A stretch of 64,000 bases of DNA from Eustoma russellianum (taxonomy: Eukaryota > Streptophyta > Magnoliopsida > Gentianales > Gentianaceae). A program made the translations under genes and the position numbers. Every line of letters begins with the position of its first letter. Positions within the stretch are counted from its first letter, which is position 1. The stretch lies in NCBI GenBank assembly GCA_036186865.1, contig AP025071.1, positions 11,987,254 to 12,051,253 of the forward strand, given 5' to 3'. The notes under the pieces are model-generated. The model made no database searches, had not been told where the DNA came from, and saw only the letters and a list, made by a program, of their open reading frames with translations. Shown here piece by piece: positions 1-10,490 of this stretch.

Positions 1-1792
1 TAAGGACAAACCACAACTCCTTTTATTGAAATTCCAGCTCACACATTTCATAAACATATAAGGCTAACATCATACCAAAAACTAGCCAATTTGAACACTC
101 CTAAGATTCGTTTTCAGGTCACACAATCAGCTACACAAATCTGTCCAGCTCCAGTAGTTCCAGCACTTCTTCACTTTTATGGTTCAACCATTTCCAATCA
201 ACTTCATTCCTTAAAATTGACTTAATATCCATTAAACACACACTTCAACATAATGTTTACAAGCCTCATAACATGCTTTAAACCATAAATAAACTGTTTA
301 TGAATCATATCAAAACAGTCACACACATTTATACAACAAATCATTTGCTCATACCATCACTTTTCTTATAACAACTAGTTTTCATGTCTTGTACTTAGCA
401 TCTTTAACTAAGATTCATAGCCTAATAATGACTAGCCATTCAAGCATGCACTTCACAAATAAGGCAAGATTGGCTAGAGTATACTTGCCTCTTTGAACCT
501 TAGAGCTTTTCCTTAGCATGAGCCTTGGTTGAAATGGAGTGAAGTCTTCCTCCAACTTCACATGTAGCCCATGTTTTGGAAGAAGAAATAGAAGGAACAT
601 TAGCTATTATTTTAAGTGGAAACATAACTATAGTGAGGCTATGATTCTCTTACCAAATGAAACTTGAATAGATCTAGCAATGAATCCACCCTCCAAGGAA
701 TTAGCTTCTCTTAGTATCTTGCAAAATCTTCTCCTAGTGACCATCCTTGAAATCATGGCTTTGGAAAGAAAAGAAGGGTACTTGTGTGAGCTTCATTCTT
801 TAAAATATGGGATTCACTTGGAAGTTTTAGCATGCACTTACCTAGAGAATTCCTGAGGCTTGAAGATCTTGAGCTCCTTCTCTCAAGCTAGCCGTGTACC
901 CCAAATGAATCAAATAGGGAAGTCTCTTGCTCCATTGTGACTTTTTTGAGGGTTGAGTGTTCTAAAATTTCATTGGAGAATTTTTTTTTTACCTTGGCTA
1001 TTGAGTTGGCTGTTGGTTTTTGTTTAAGGGGAAGGGGTTTTCCTTAGCTTAGTTAGGCTAATTAGAATTAATTAGCCTTGGTTACTTTTACCCAACCAAG
1101 GTTAGTTTAATGCAACTATAGTTACTTTAATTCAACTATAGTTACTTTATTTCAACTATAGTTACTTTATTTTAATTATAGTTACTTTATGTCAACTATA
1201 GTTACTTTAATTCAACTATAGTTACTTTATCGGTTGACTTGAGTTACTTTAACCTTGTAGTTAATATAAAGTAACCATGGTAATCTTCTTGGTCAACCAT
1301 GAGGGGCCGACGGTTTTTAGGCTTGGGTGACCCCTTACCATGCTTGATTTTTCTTAAATGAAGAGCTATGTGGGTAGTTGTCCCCTAATTACTTGATAAT
1401 TTCCCCTTTTTTTTGTTTTAAGAAATGAATTTAGGGTAATCTTGGTCCCTCTTGGCTAAAGGGCCGAAATCTTGGTAAGATTTGGGGAAAAATTGCCCCA
1501 CTACTTAAAACATATTAATTTCCATTTGGGCTTATTTTAAGAAGGCCCTTAAGATTAACCTCTCTTATAATTTGGGAAAAAACCCTTTAAGGCCCTTTTT
1601 AACCTTATGGCCGAAATCTCTTAAGCCCTTAGGGTGAATTGGCCATGGTCCATAACTCATGCTTGAATGATTATATTGTTTGCTTATCAACACAAAATAA
1701 AAGAAGCACTAAGGAAACTTAGTGAAATTAACTTGAAGGATGCCACTTATTAATTTACTTATACAGTCTTCAAGCTTTTTGGCGGGGTACAA
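1..1792 (-). mobile_element. Ty3/gypsy-type LTR fragment (diverged, runs off window)
   Basis: No coding region is supported here. On the minus strand the segment begins at 1792 with TGTTGTACCC, close to the TGTTGTAACCC start of the complete gypsy LTRs at 12219 and 20867. It also contains motifs seen in those LTRs, such as the 'GTATACTTGCC' block near 478 and 'TCCAGCTCCAG' near 147, and an expanded form of their 'AAAGTAACTATAGTTA' region. It resembles the next fragment (395-870 matches about 1860-2290). I infer an old LTR of a related family, cut by the window edge. The gypsy relationship is by short shared blocks only. Confidence 0.5.
1113..1232. repeat. 20-bp tandem repeat, about six copies
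   Basis: A unit close to GTTACTTTAATTCAACTATA repeats about six times. The core AACTATAGTT is a 10-bp palindrome. The complete gypsy LTRs have only two or three dispersed relatives of this core (around 12640-12720), so the array looks like a local expansion within this LTR fragment. Confidence 0.85.
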
Positions 1793-2887
1793 CATCTTAG
1801 GAAGAATTACACACGTGCAAACCATCTTCCTTAAGAAACACTAAGCTCTCATGCTTTGGATTTAGAATCTTCAACTAAGATTCATATCTTAGAAATGGCT
1901 AGTCGTTCAAGCATACACTTCACAAATAAGTCAAGATTGTCCAGATTATACTTGCCTCTTGAGCTTAGATGTTTCTCTAGCTTGTGCCTTGGTTAAAATT
2001 GAGTGGCGTTTCCTCCAAGTTCCCCCCTATGACATACGGTTTGAGTGAGGGGTATTTAAGGTTAGATTAGCTTACCAAAATGGAGCTTGAATGGAGGTTG
2101 AAATGAATTCAAACCACCAAGATTTTAGCACCACTTAAGAAGTTGAAAAATCTTCACCTAGTGACCATGGAGTGTCATGGTTTTAGCAAGGAAAAAGGGG
2201 TATCAATGTGAGCTTCATACTTTGAAATATGGAATTCACTTAGGAAGTTTAGCATGCAACTTACTTAGATGAGTCTTGGAGCTTGAAGATGAAGATTTCC
2301 TCAGGTCTCCTAGCTCCTACCAATGCGTATGAGATGATGAGGATGATGAAATTGCTTAAGTGTTCAATAGTCTTTAGTGCTTTGCTTGGGCAACTCTTGA
2401 AAGTGTGGAGGGTTAAAGATGAAGACGAGGCTTCTAATTAAGAAGAACAAGACTCCATGGTAGAAGAAGAGGGGAGGGGCCGGCGGTCAAGGGGGTCAAG
2501 GAGGCAAGAATCTCATGTTTGCATGGAAAGGGAAGAATCTTGATGTTTTGTGTCTTGACCACCCTTTTTGTCCCCCATGCTTAATTTTCTATATTATTTT
2601 ATTGTTGTCTTCAAAATCAAATAATCATGTGAAGACCTAAGGAGTCTTTTAGAACCCTTCTCATGGTGGTCGAAATTTCTTAAGGGTTGGGAGGGAAAAA
2701 TGGTCATTTCACATGCTTCATCATACATACTTGTATAATTATATCAATTATTATAATATTTACCTTAAGGAAATTTAATTAAAGAAGCAATAATAAAACT
2801 TAATAAAATGTACTTGAAAGATCCAACCTTTCATTAATTCACTTTGTACGAGTCTCAAGTACAATACGATTTTTGTTGGGTACAACA
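1793..2887 (-). mobile_element. Second Ty3/gypsy-type LTR fragment
   Basis: Read on the minus strand, it starts at 2887 with TGTTGTACCC and follows the same course as the fragment ending at 1792, including the block around 1860-1990 that matches 400-520. Its far end abuts the TGTTG terminus of the other fragment, so one copy has probably inserted into or recombined with the other. It interrupts the copia LTR that resumes at 2888. No open frame of interest is present. Confidence 0.5.
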
Positions 2888-3538
2888 CTTGGTGTCATTA
2901 CTTTCAGCACTTTACTTTCAGTTTTCAGTTTCTGCGTTGATTTCGTTACAATCGTAAAAATAGTAAACGACTTTCAAAAATTACAAAACTTTGTACAAAC
3001 ATAGCCACACCCCTTAAGTTTCATTTGGTGCTAGTTTCAACCCATTTCGACAAGTATAAGTCAATCAAACGTTAATAGTTCTGAGACTAGTGCGATCTGA
3101 TTTTTAGACTTGCAAAGGTTGAGAACATCAACGTATTTGACATACTTCCCAAACGAAATTTTCAAAACTCTTTCAACCCAGTATAATAAACATCTTAAGG
3201 GGTTTGTAATTAAATTTTTTGACCATATGGAGTTACGAATTAATCGGAATAAAATTTAGATTCACGCAATCTGGCCACAAACGTATTTTCAAAGGGTTAG
3301 AGGTTGAATTGTAATGTGAAAGTTTTAGGGGATACTCATAACATCTGAGAGTAGAATCTCTCCAAATTTCAAAATTTTTGAAGGTCTGTAACCTGGTCTT
3401 CTAAACGTTTCAAATTAGGATCTGAAAACAGAAACTGTTTTTGGAAGTTAGGTTTTTGGGTCAAAATATTTTAAAGATCAAATTTTCCGCACCTACTATT
3501 CAACTCCCCCCTTCTATTGCTGCTATACAGGTCCTACA
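2888..3538 (+). mobile_element. Truncated 5' LTR of Ty1/copia element A
   Basis: The segment from about 2897 matches 7862-8531 and 31295-31964 almost base for base in long blocks (for example TTCAGTTTTCAGTTTCTGC). It ends in CCTACA at 3538, directly before a primer binding site. Only the last 650 bases of a roughly 2.69-kb LTR remain; the rest is replaced by the minus-strand gypsy LTR pieces on the left. Confidence 0.85.
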
Positions 3539-3540
3539 AG

Positions 3541-3551
3541 TGGTATCAGAG
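3541..3551 (+). promoter_or_regulatory. Primer binding site (tRNA-iMet) of copia element A
   Basis: TGGTATCAGAG, complementary to the 3' end of plant initiator methionine tRNA, lies two bases after the LTR terminus. This is the usual minus-strand primer site of copia and gypsy elements and fixes the LTR boundary. Confidence 0.9.
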
Positions 3552-3594
3552 TGCAGGCACACTAACCACAAAGAGATCCAACGATCTTAGTGAG

Positions 3595-5564
3595 ATGGCA
3601 AACACTAGCTATAAAACCAAGCAAGAAGGAATGTCAACCGTAAGACCTCCTCTTTTTGATGGTGAGTCTTTTATCCAAGGGAAACTTAGAATCAAACTTT
3701 TCTTTATGGCTATTGGTATTGATTTGTTGTCTATTATAGAAGACGGTCTTTTTGTTCCCTCTAAGTTATCTACTGTTGATGGTGTCACACTAAAGGTTGT
3801 AAAATCGAAACAAGAATATACTAGTGATGACAAAAAGAAATTGAGTATGAATGCTAGAGCCATGGAACTACTTTTAGACGGGCTGAGTAAAAGTGAATCA
3901 AGTTACGTGTCTAATTGCTCTAGTGCACAAGAGATGTGGAGGATTTTGGAAATAAAACATGAAGGGACTAGTCAAGTCAAAAGGGCTAAAATAAATATGT
4001 TTATGTCTACTCTTAAGTCCTTCAAATTATTGTCCAATGAATCTATCATTGATATGGACTTACGATTGACTAACATCTACAATTCTCTTGAGTCTTTTGG
4101 CAAAGCTTTTCTACACAAGAAAAGGTTCAAAAGGTGTTAAGGAGTCTTCCATTCGAATGGGATTCAAAAGTCACTGCAATCGAAGAAAGTAAGGATACTA
4201 AATCGATAAAAATAGAGGAATTGATCGGATCATTAAGGGTATATGAAAACAAACTCACTTTAAGAAATTCCGATTCTACTTCTAAATAAGATAAGGTTAT
4301 AGCGTTTAAATCAAATGAATACGTCTCTTCTTCTTATGATCGCGTAGATGGTAGTGGCACAGATTCCGATGATGAAGATCTAATCACGATGGCTATAAGA
4401 TTAAGAAAGATCATGAGAAAATCAATTAAAAACAAACACAAGCATACTTCATCTAAGAACCATAGAAATAAAAATAATGAGGAAATAAAGTGTTATCAAT
4501 GTGGGAATCTTGGACATTTGTCATATGATTGCCCTAATAAGAACAAACAAACCAATAAACACCTTGACAAGGATTGGATCAAAACTAGACTCGTCTCAGA
4601 ACCTAAACAAAGGAGAAGAGCCTTCAAAGCCTCCACTTGGAGTGATTTATCCGACTCTAAGACTGACGATACGAAAGAACAAACGTCACAAGTATGCTTT
4701 ACATCTAAGGCATCAAATGAGGTATCTTCTGACTCTGATTCTGATTCTGAACCTTCTTATGATGATTTGTTTAGTCAATATTTAGAATTGCATAAATTCA
4801 CAAAGACTCTTCCAAAAGAAAAGAAACGATTAAGTGAAGACAAAAAGTTGTTAGAATCTTTTAACACGAACCTTGTTTCTCAATTAAACGATTCAAAAGA
4901 AGAGTCGTCTTGCATCGTCAATGCATTAAAATTAGAGATCTCATAATTAACGACAGAAATGCGAGATTTCAAATTTGAAATCAAGGAATATAGATCTAGA
5001 AAAAATGGTGAAACAATTTGACACAGGTACAAACATGCTAGATCGCATCATTTCTTCACAAAAGCATGATAAGGAAAAAACCAGATTAGGATACGTTGAG
5101 AAAAATGAGACACTAAAAAAATCAACCAAATTCATTACGTCTAAGAAAATAGATGCGTCTAAGACGTATGTGGCGCCTAAGAAGACGCCTAGATCCCCCC
5201 TATGTCATCTCATCGTGCTTTATCTTCATATCATACGAGATATAATTTTGTGCCGTACAAATATGAAAAGAAACCATTAATACATACACGGCATTCATTT
5301 ACCATAAATGCATCTGGATCACACTCCATTCACACCAACATAAGAACATATCAAAAACAAAGATCATACTATGTGCATGATGGGATTCTCGGCCAAAGGC
5401 CAAACACATACCCGCATAACGTCTATTATGTTGTGTCTTCATCTCTTTTCTCACCTTTTGGAAGACCTAGAAAGGTCACCAAAATTTGGTACCAAAAGGG
5501 ACATATGCAAAAGGTTGAACAAATAACCCTTAAGAACGCACTTGAAATGCATGATTTTTGTTGA
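3595..5564 (+). pseudogene. gag: Ty1/copia gag (UBN2 type), broken
   Basis: Gag forms the particle that packages element RNA. The ATG at 3595 is preferred to upstream non-ATG starts inside the LTR. The first segment (to 4140) matches the plant UBN2 gag domain, with the characteristic 'SSAQEMWRILE' block. A frameshift near 4105 moves the frame; it continues as 'EKVQKVLRSLP' and an EELIGSL helix, both typical of this family. A TAA at about 4287 and a stop at 4944 follow. The zinc knuckle CYQCGNLGHLSYDC (CX2CX4HX4C) is at about 4491-4532. An acidic serine-rich stretch and a Tyr/His-rich tail run to about 5564, with a further frame change near 4950-4975 and another near 5200. At least two frameshifts and two stops make it non-functional. 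Pol does not follow. Confidence 0.9.
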
Positions 5565-5841
5565 TATACTAATTGCTATTTCTTTCTTACATGCACTTTT
5601 GATATTATTTACAAAATAAAAGGGGAGAGAAAGTGCATGATTTAAGGGGGGAGAGGGAGTGATTTAAAGGGGAGAAAGAGCATGATTGCACGATTTAATG
5701 GGGGAGAAAGAGCATGATTACAAAATTCAAGGGGGAGACCATTCAAAATTCAAAATTCTAATTTGTGCTCGATTGGAGGGGGAGCGGTCATATTTAAATC
5801 ATGAACTTAAGTTATTTTGTAAATCATCAAAATGGGAAGAT
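5565..5841 (+). repeat. Non-coding 3' region of element A with repeated polypurine tracts
   Basis: No gene is present. Four or five purine-rich segments of the form GGGGGAGAAAGAGCATGATT recur at about 35-45-base intervals from 5620 to 5795. A shorter purine run, AATGGGAAGA (5831-5840), lies just before the 3' LTR. Such a run normally primes plus-strand DNA synthesis; here the family seems to have several candidate tracts. A related pattern precedes the LTR of element B at 25190-25512. Confidence 0.7.
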
Positions 5842-8531
5842 TGTTGAGAAAAAGAGTTTGAGTGATTCACAAATACATGATTTAGATACTACGTGTTTAA
5901 GAAATGCATGAAAAAATTTATTACTTGACATGTTTTTGTGCCATACATGCCTTATATGTTCATATATAACGTCACCAAATTAACAAGCCATGAAGCATTA
6001 AAGCTTACATCAAATGGCAAACATTTGTTGTGTTTGAACTATTTTCAGGTGCCACCATTAATGAACTAAACTAGTCCATTAAGTGAAGTACTTAGTTTAA
6101 TAAACTAACTAGTTCGTTAAAAGGAGATATATTTGGAGAAGGCATGATGGCAACAAATTGAAATATGGAAATTCTCCTCTCCGTTTGATGCACATGTTAT
6201 ATATATATATATATTCAGATTTTTTATAAAAAGGCAAAATACACATATATTCCGACGTACTACCGACGCATTACATATATTACAAACGTACATCAACGTA
6301 ACACCACTATACTTACCTCATATTTATGAGTACATTCAGGACTTAAATCATATGATATAAGTCATGGTGATGACAAAATTATAACGACACGTTACAAGGT
6401 TATAAACCGAAAATTGTCGTATCGGGTGACTACCGAAACTTCGCCAACGTGCCACGTACTTGCCATATATAGATGGCCAGACCATATACTTTAAAAAGAG
6501 CCAAAAATTTCGTGGCTCACATGATATATTCATCCATCAAATCATTCTATGTTGGCACACAAATCACCTTGAATTAAGGCCAAATTGTGGAGATTTCAAA
6601 TTAAATATTTTTTATCACATGGGGCACCTATACCTCAGCAATTAGAGATGAATATTTAATTTATTTTATGTATATTATGTGTTACATAATATATATATAT
6701 ATATATAACATGTGTAAAAAGTTTGAATTTAATCAGAGAAAAATCGCGTAATCGACAAAAATCAAAAATTCAGTTTTCTACGAACACAATACATGGAACG
6801 TTTTTGGCATGACATGTAACATGTATTTAGGCACTTTTTACATATTCAAGATATGTTAAAGTGTACTGGAATATTCAAGTAAGGGCTGATTACAATTTAC
6901 CATACTTGTATAATTATTGTGTATTATTTTACAAAACTTACAAAAATGAAATTCAACACATGTTAGAGACAAAGCGCACGCCATTCTCAGCCTAAATGGA
7001 GCTTATGTGGAGCTTAGTTGGCATCTCAATTGGTGGAGAATAAGCCACACAAGGTTAGTGACACAAAAGAAGGAGCCACACATGGTAACAATTCAAACAT
7101 TTGGCAAATATAACACATGCTGAAAATTAGCATGTGACAAAAGAGTGTTGGCCGAATCTTAGGTGTTCATGATGGTTAATTGGCATCCCAAAATTGAAGG
7201 GATTAATTTTTTATTATTTGGAAACATTTTAAACTCTTTTTGGCACATTTTTTCATTTTATTCTCAGATTTTACAGCTATTAAATGGTGACAAGTTGGAC
7301 CAATCATCAAGTGCTAAGTAAGCAATGCTAAGTCATCCATCCAATCAAAATGTGCCAAGTGGGCAAGATGGTGCCATATGTACACAAAGAAATCTACCAA
7401 GGGAATTAAAGAAAATTCTCAAGATGGTAGAAGACCTAGAGGGGGCGGCCACATTAAGTTAAAAGAAGGAGAAGTAGTGCAAAGAAAAGCCAAGACAACT
7501 CTTCATATTCTCTTAAGTGCAAAAGTGTCTTCTACTCTCTCTTTGTACATTTCTTTCTTCTTCTTCTTCGCTCAAGCCTATTGTTCATAAATTCAATATT
7601 TTGAATAGGCTTTGATTAGACCACCATTCACGTTCCATTTGTTGTAAAAGGACTGATCAAGGTGTGATCAAACCTTCACCTGTTTGGTGGTGGTGTTCGT
7701 GATCGGTGTGCTTGATTGTATTGTTTGTGAAAGGGTGGAGTTGGTGTGTAGCTCCAGCAACACTTGTGGTAAGATCTTTTCTTTGGTGTTTAGTGATAAG
7801 CAAGGAAGGTGTCCTCGAAGACTGGAGTAGGTTGATTTAACCGAACCAGTATAAAATCCTTAATGTCGCTACTTTTAGCACTTTACTTTCAGTTTTCAGT
7901 TTCTGCATTGAGTTTGTTACAATCGTAAAAATAGTAAACGACTTTCAAAAATTACAAAACTTTTCAGAAACATATCCACACCTCTTAAGTTTCATTGGCG
8001 CAAGTTTCAACCAATTTGGACAAGTGTAAGTCAATCAAACGTTAATAGTTCTGAGACTAGTGCAATCTGATTTTCAGACTTGCAAAGGTTGAGAACATTA
8101 ACGTATTTGACATACTTCCCAAAGGAAATTTTCAAAACTGTGTCAACCCAGTACAATACACATCTTAAGGGGTTTGTCATTAAATTTTCAGACCATTTGG
8201 AGTTACGAATTAATTGGAATAAATTTCTCAAATGAGAGTATTGTTTTTGGCAGATTTATGCAATCTGATTACAAACATATTTTCAAAGGGTTATAGGTTG
8301 AATGGTAACCTGAAATTTTTAGGGGATACTCAGAACATCTGAGAGTAAAATCTATCCAAATTTCAGAATTTTTGGTGGTGTGTAACCTGGTCTTCCAAAT
8401 GTTTCAAATCAGGATCTAAAAACAGAAACTGTTTTCAGAAGTTAGGTTTTTGGGTCAACATATTTTAAGAACCAATTTTTTCGCACCTACTATTCAACCC
8501 CCCCTTCTAGTGGTGCTATACAGGTCCTACA
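5842..8531 (+). mobile_element. 3' LTR of Ty1/copia element A
   Basis: It starts TGTTGAGAAA and ends CCTACA, about 2.69 kb. It is the same family as the partial LTR ending at 3538 and the solo LTR at 29289-31964, which matches it over its full length with many substitutions. It contains TA runs (6198-6212, 6690-6708) and a CT-rich segment near 7550. Small open frames in it (for example 7378-7590) are not conserved in the sister LTR and are not called as genes. The following sequence (8532 on) belongs to element B, so element A appears to be inserted in, or fused to, element B gag. Confidence 0.85.
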
Positions 8532-9699
8532 GTGTCTAGATAAAATAAAACGCAACCGACTTATTATAAGGCATATAGACATAATAATAGGCAATTATCT
8601 TATTTTCCTTATAGGAAAGCATATGACCATGCATACATAGCACCATATAAGAAAAAAAATCATATGCCTTACACTCACTATCAAAGTCGGCCAAAATATA
8701 ATGCATATAAACCAAGACATAACATGTATGAAAATATATCGTCTTTTGAATGGAATGGCCAAGTACATGCTAATCCTTTGTATTCAATTCATAAAAATGC
8801 TGAATATATGCCTAGAAGATACATCCAAGTTTGGATACCCAATGGGTATATAAACAAGGATGGAGCCTCTAACATGCAAGGACCAAAATAAAAGGTACGT
8901 AAAACTTTGTCTCTATTGTAGGAAAATAGTAAAGAATACAAGAAGGAGACAAAAGACAAAGAATCTAAAAACCAAATGGTTTTTAGATAGTGGATGCTCA
9001 AGACATATGACAAGCAACCTTAAATTATTCACCAAGCTGGAACAAGTCGAAAATGGGGGAAAGGTAACTTTCGGCGATAAAAACCAAGGCAGGGTTGTTG
9101 GAAAAGGGACAATTGGGGATCCTAACACATTTCAAATACGAGATGTGTTGTTAGTAAGTAATCTTTCATACAATTTATTAAGTATTTCACAACTTACAGA
9201 TTCCGGTTATCATGTTTCTTTTCTCCCTAATTGTTGTGGTATAATAAATGAAAAGGGAGAAATTGTGTTAAAAGGAAATAGGGATGTGAATATTTATACA
9301 TTATCATTAAATAACATGTTAGATGCTAGGATTAAGTGTTTAGTATCAACTGACTTAGATGGACAACTAGGCCATATAGTAATTTCAACTATTGAAAAAT
9401 TATCTAGGAAGAGTCTAATTAGAGGAATGCCTAAGTTAGACTTAGGTAATTTTCAACTTTGTGAAACGTGTATTAAAGGAAAACATATAAAAGAAACATT
9501 AAAAGCACAACATGAAGTAAGTACTAGTCATGTACTAGAATTGCTTCACTGGACAAGAAGTCTTGGTGGATACTACAATGTGTGTGTCATAGTAGATGAT
9601 TATTCACGATACACATGGACATTGTTCTTACCACACAAAGACGATGCTCTATTGGCAATCAAAAATCTTATTAAACAACTTGAAAATCTTTACGAAGAG
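8532..9699 (+). pseudogene. pol: Ty1/copia element B: gag tail, protease, GAG-pre-integrase, integrase N-terminal part
   Basis: This is the 5' surviving part of the element B polyprotein. A Tyr/His-rich gag tail (8580-8890) resembles that of element A. The aspartic protease follows, with WFLDSGCSRHMT at about 8980-9015. Then comes the GAG-pre-integrase region with the CETCIKGK cysteine motif (about 9460-9485) and the start of the integrase core, 'VCVIVDDYSRYTW' near 9580-9620, carrying the first catalytic Asp. A TAA near 8889 and a frame change separate the gag tail from the protease. The gag start and zinc knuckle are missing, and no PBS lies before it. The integrase reading is cut at 9699 by an RTE LINE and resumes at about 10491. 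Confidence 0.88.
9681..9699 (+). repeat. Target-site duplication of RTE insertion, left copy
   Basis: TGAAAATCTTTACGAAGAG matches 10491-10509 (TGAAAATCTTTACAAAGAG) with one mismatch. The two copies flank the RTE fragment and sit at the point where the copia integrase frame is interrupted. Confidence 0.9.
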
Positions 9700-10490
9700 G
9701 TCACAATTGAAGAAGATGGAAATGGCAGACTGTTGGGCCATCAAGAGGTCACTATTAAAGAAGATGGAAGTGGCAGAGATGAAGATGTTGATGTTGATGT
9801 GTGGGCATACAAGGCTAGACCGGATCAGAAACGAGGTGTTTCGAGAAAGGTTAGGAGTGACTAGTATAGCAGATAAAATAAGGGAGAGAAGAATGAAATG
9901 GTTTGGGCATGTCAAGCGGAGACAGACATTGACGTTGGTCAGAGCAATTAAAAGCCTCATTGTAGAGGGAAACATGAGAAAAGGCAGGCCCAAACTAACT
10001 TGGGATGAGTAGATTAGGCACGACCTACTAGATTTGCACCTCTCTGGGGACATGGTCCAGGATAGGATTTCATGGAGACATAAGATTAAGGTTAACGAGG
10101 TATAGGTCATATATTGGGACACCTTAGAGTATATTTAGGGACATAGATAGACGTAGACATTATTTATGCTTTAGGTTGACTTTGCACTTGTTTGCTTATG
10201 TTTTATCATTGTTTTTCTTTATGTGTACATATACAAGTTATGTGTATTTTAATATCGAAAGCCTCTTCTTTGTATTTCCTAAATTCCCTTACTAACACAG
10301 TAGCACATCATATCTCTATTATTATGTCATTTATGCAGGTACATATAGGGCCAGAGGTCTCACTGGAAGCAGACTCTCTATCCCTTGGGACATAGGCATT
10401 GTCTTCCTACCACTTATCCTCCCCGTACCCTAACGATAGCTTTTGCTGTCGTTGCGATATACTAGGTACGGATGATGATGATGACGATGA
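9700..10490 (+). mobile_element. 5'-truncated RTE-clade LINE in copia integrase
   Basis: About 790 bases hold the C-terminal end of an RTE-type LINE ORF in the frame 9728-10012: CWAIKRSLLKKMEVAEM, MCGHTRLDRIRNE, then 'RRMKWFGHVKRRQ' and RKGRPKLTWDE. This is the familiar C-terminus of plant RTE elements. A TAG at 10009 replaces a sense codon, and recognisable sequence continues to about 10105. The 3' end is a (GAT)n-like run (10470-10492), as RTE elements have instead of poly(A). Flanking 19-bp duplications prove insertion. At the 5' junction 9695-9727 nearly repeats 9743-9775, a likely filler duplication made during integration. Only the tail of ORF2 survives, so it cannot move by itself. Confidence 0.9.

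Noticed and set aside
9649..10122. 157-aa minus-strand ORF
   Set aside because: It is the antisense of the RTE LINE tail, which has clear homology on the plus strand.
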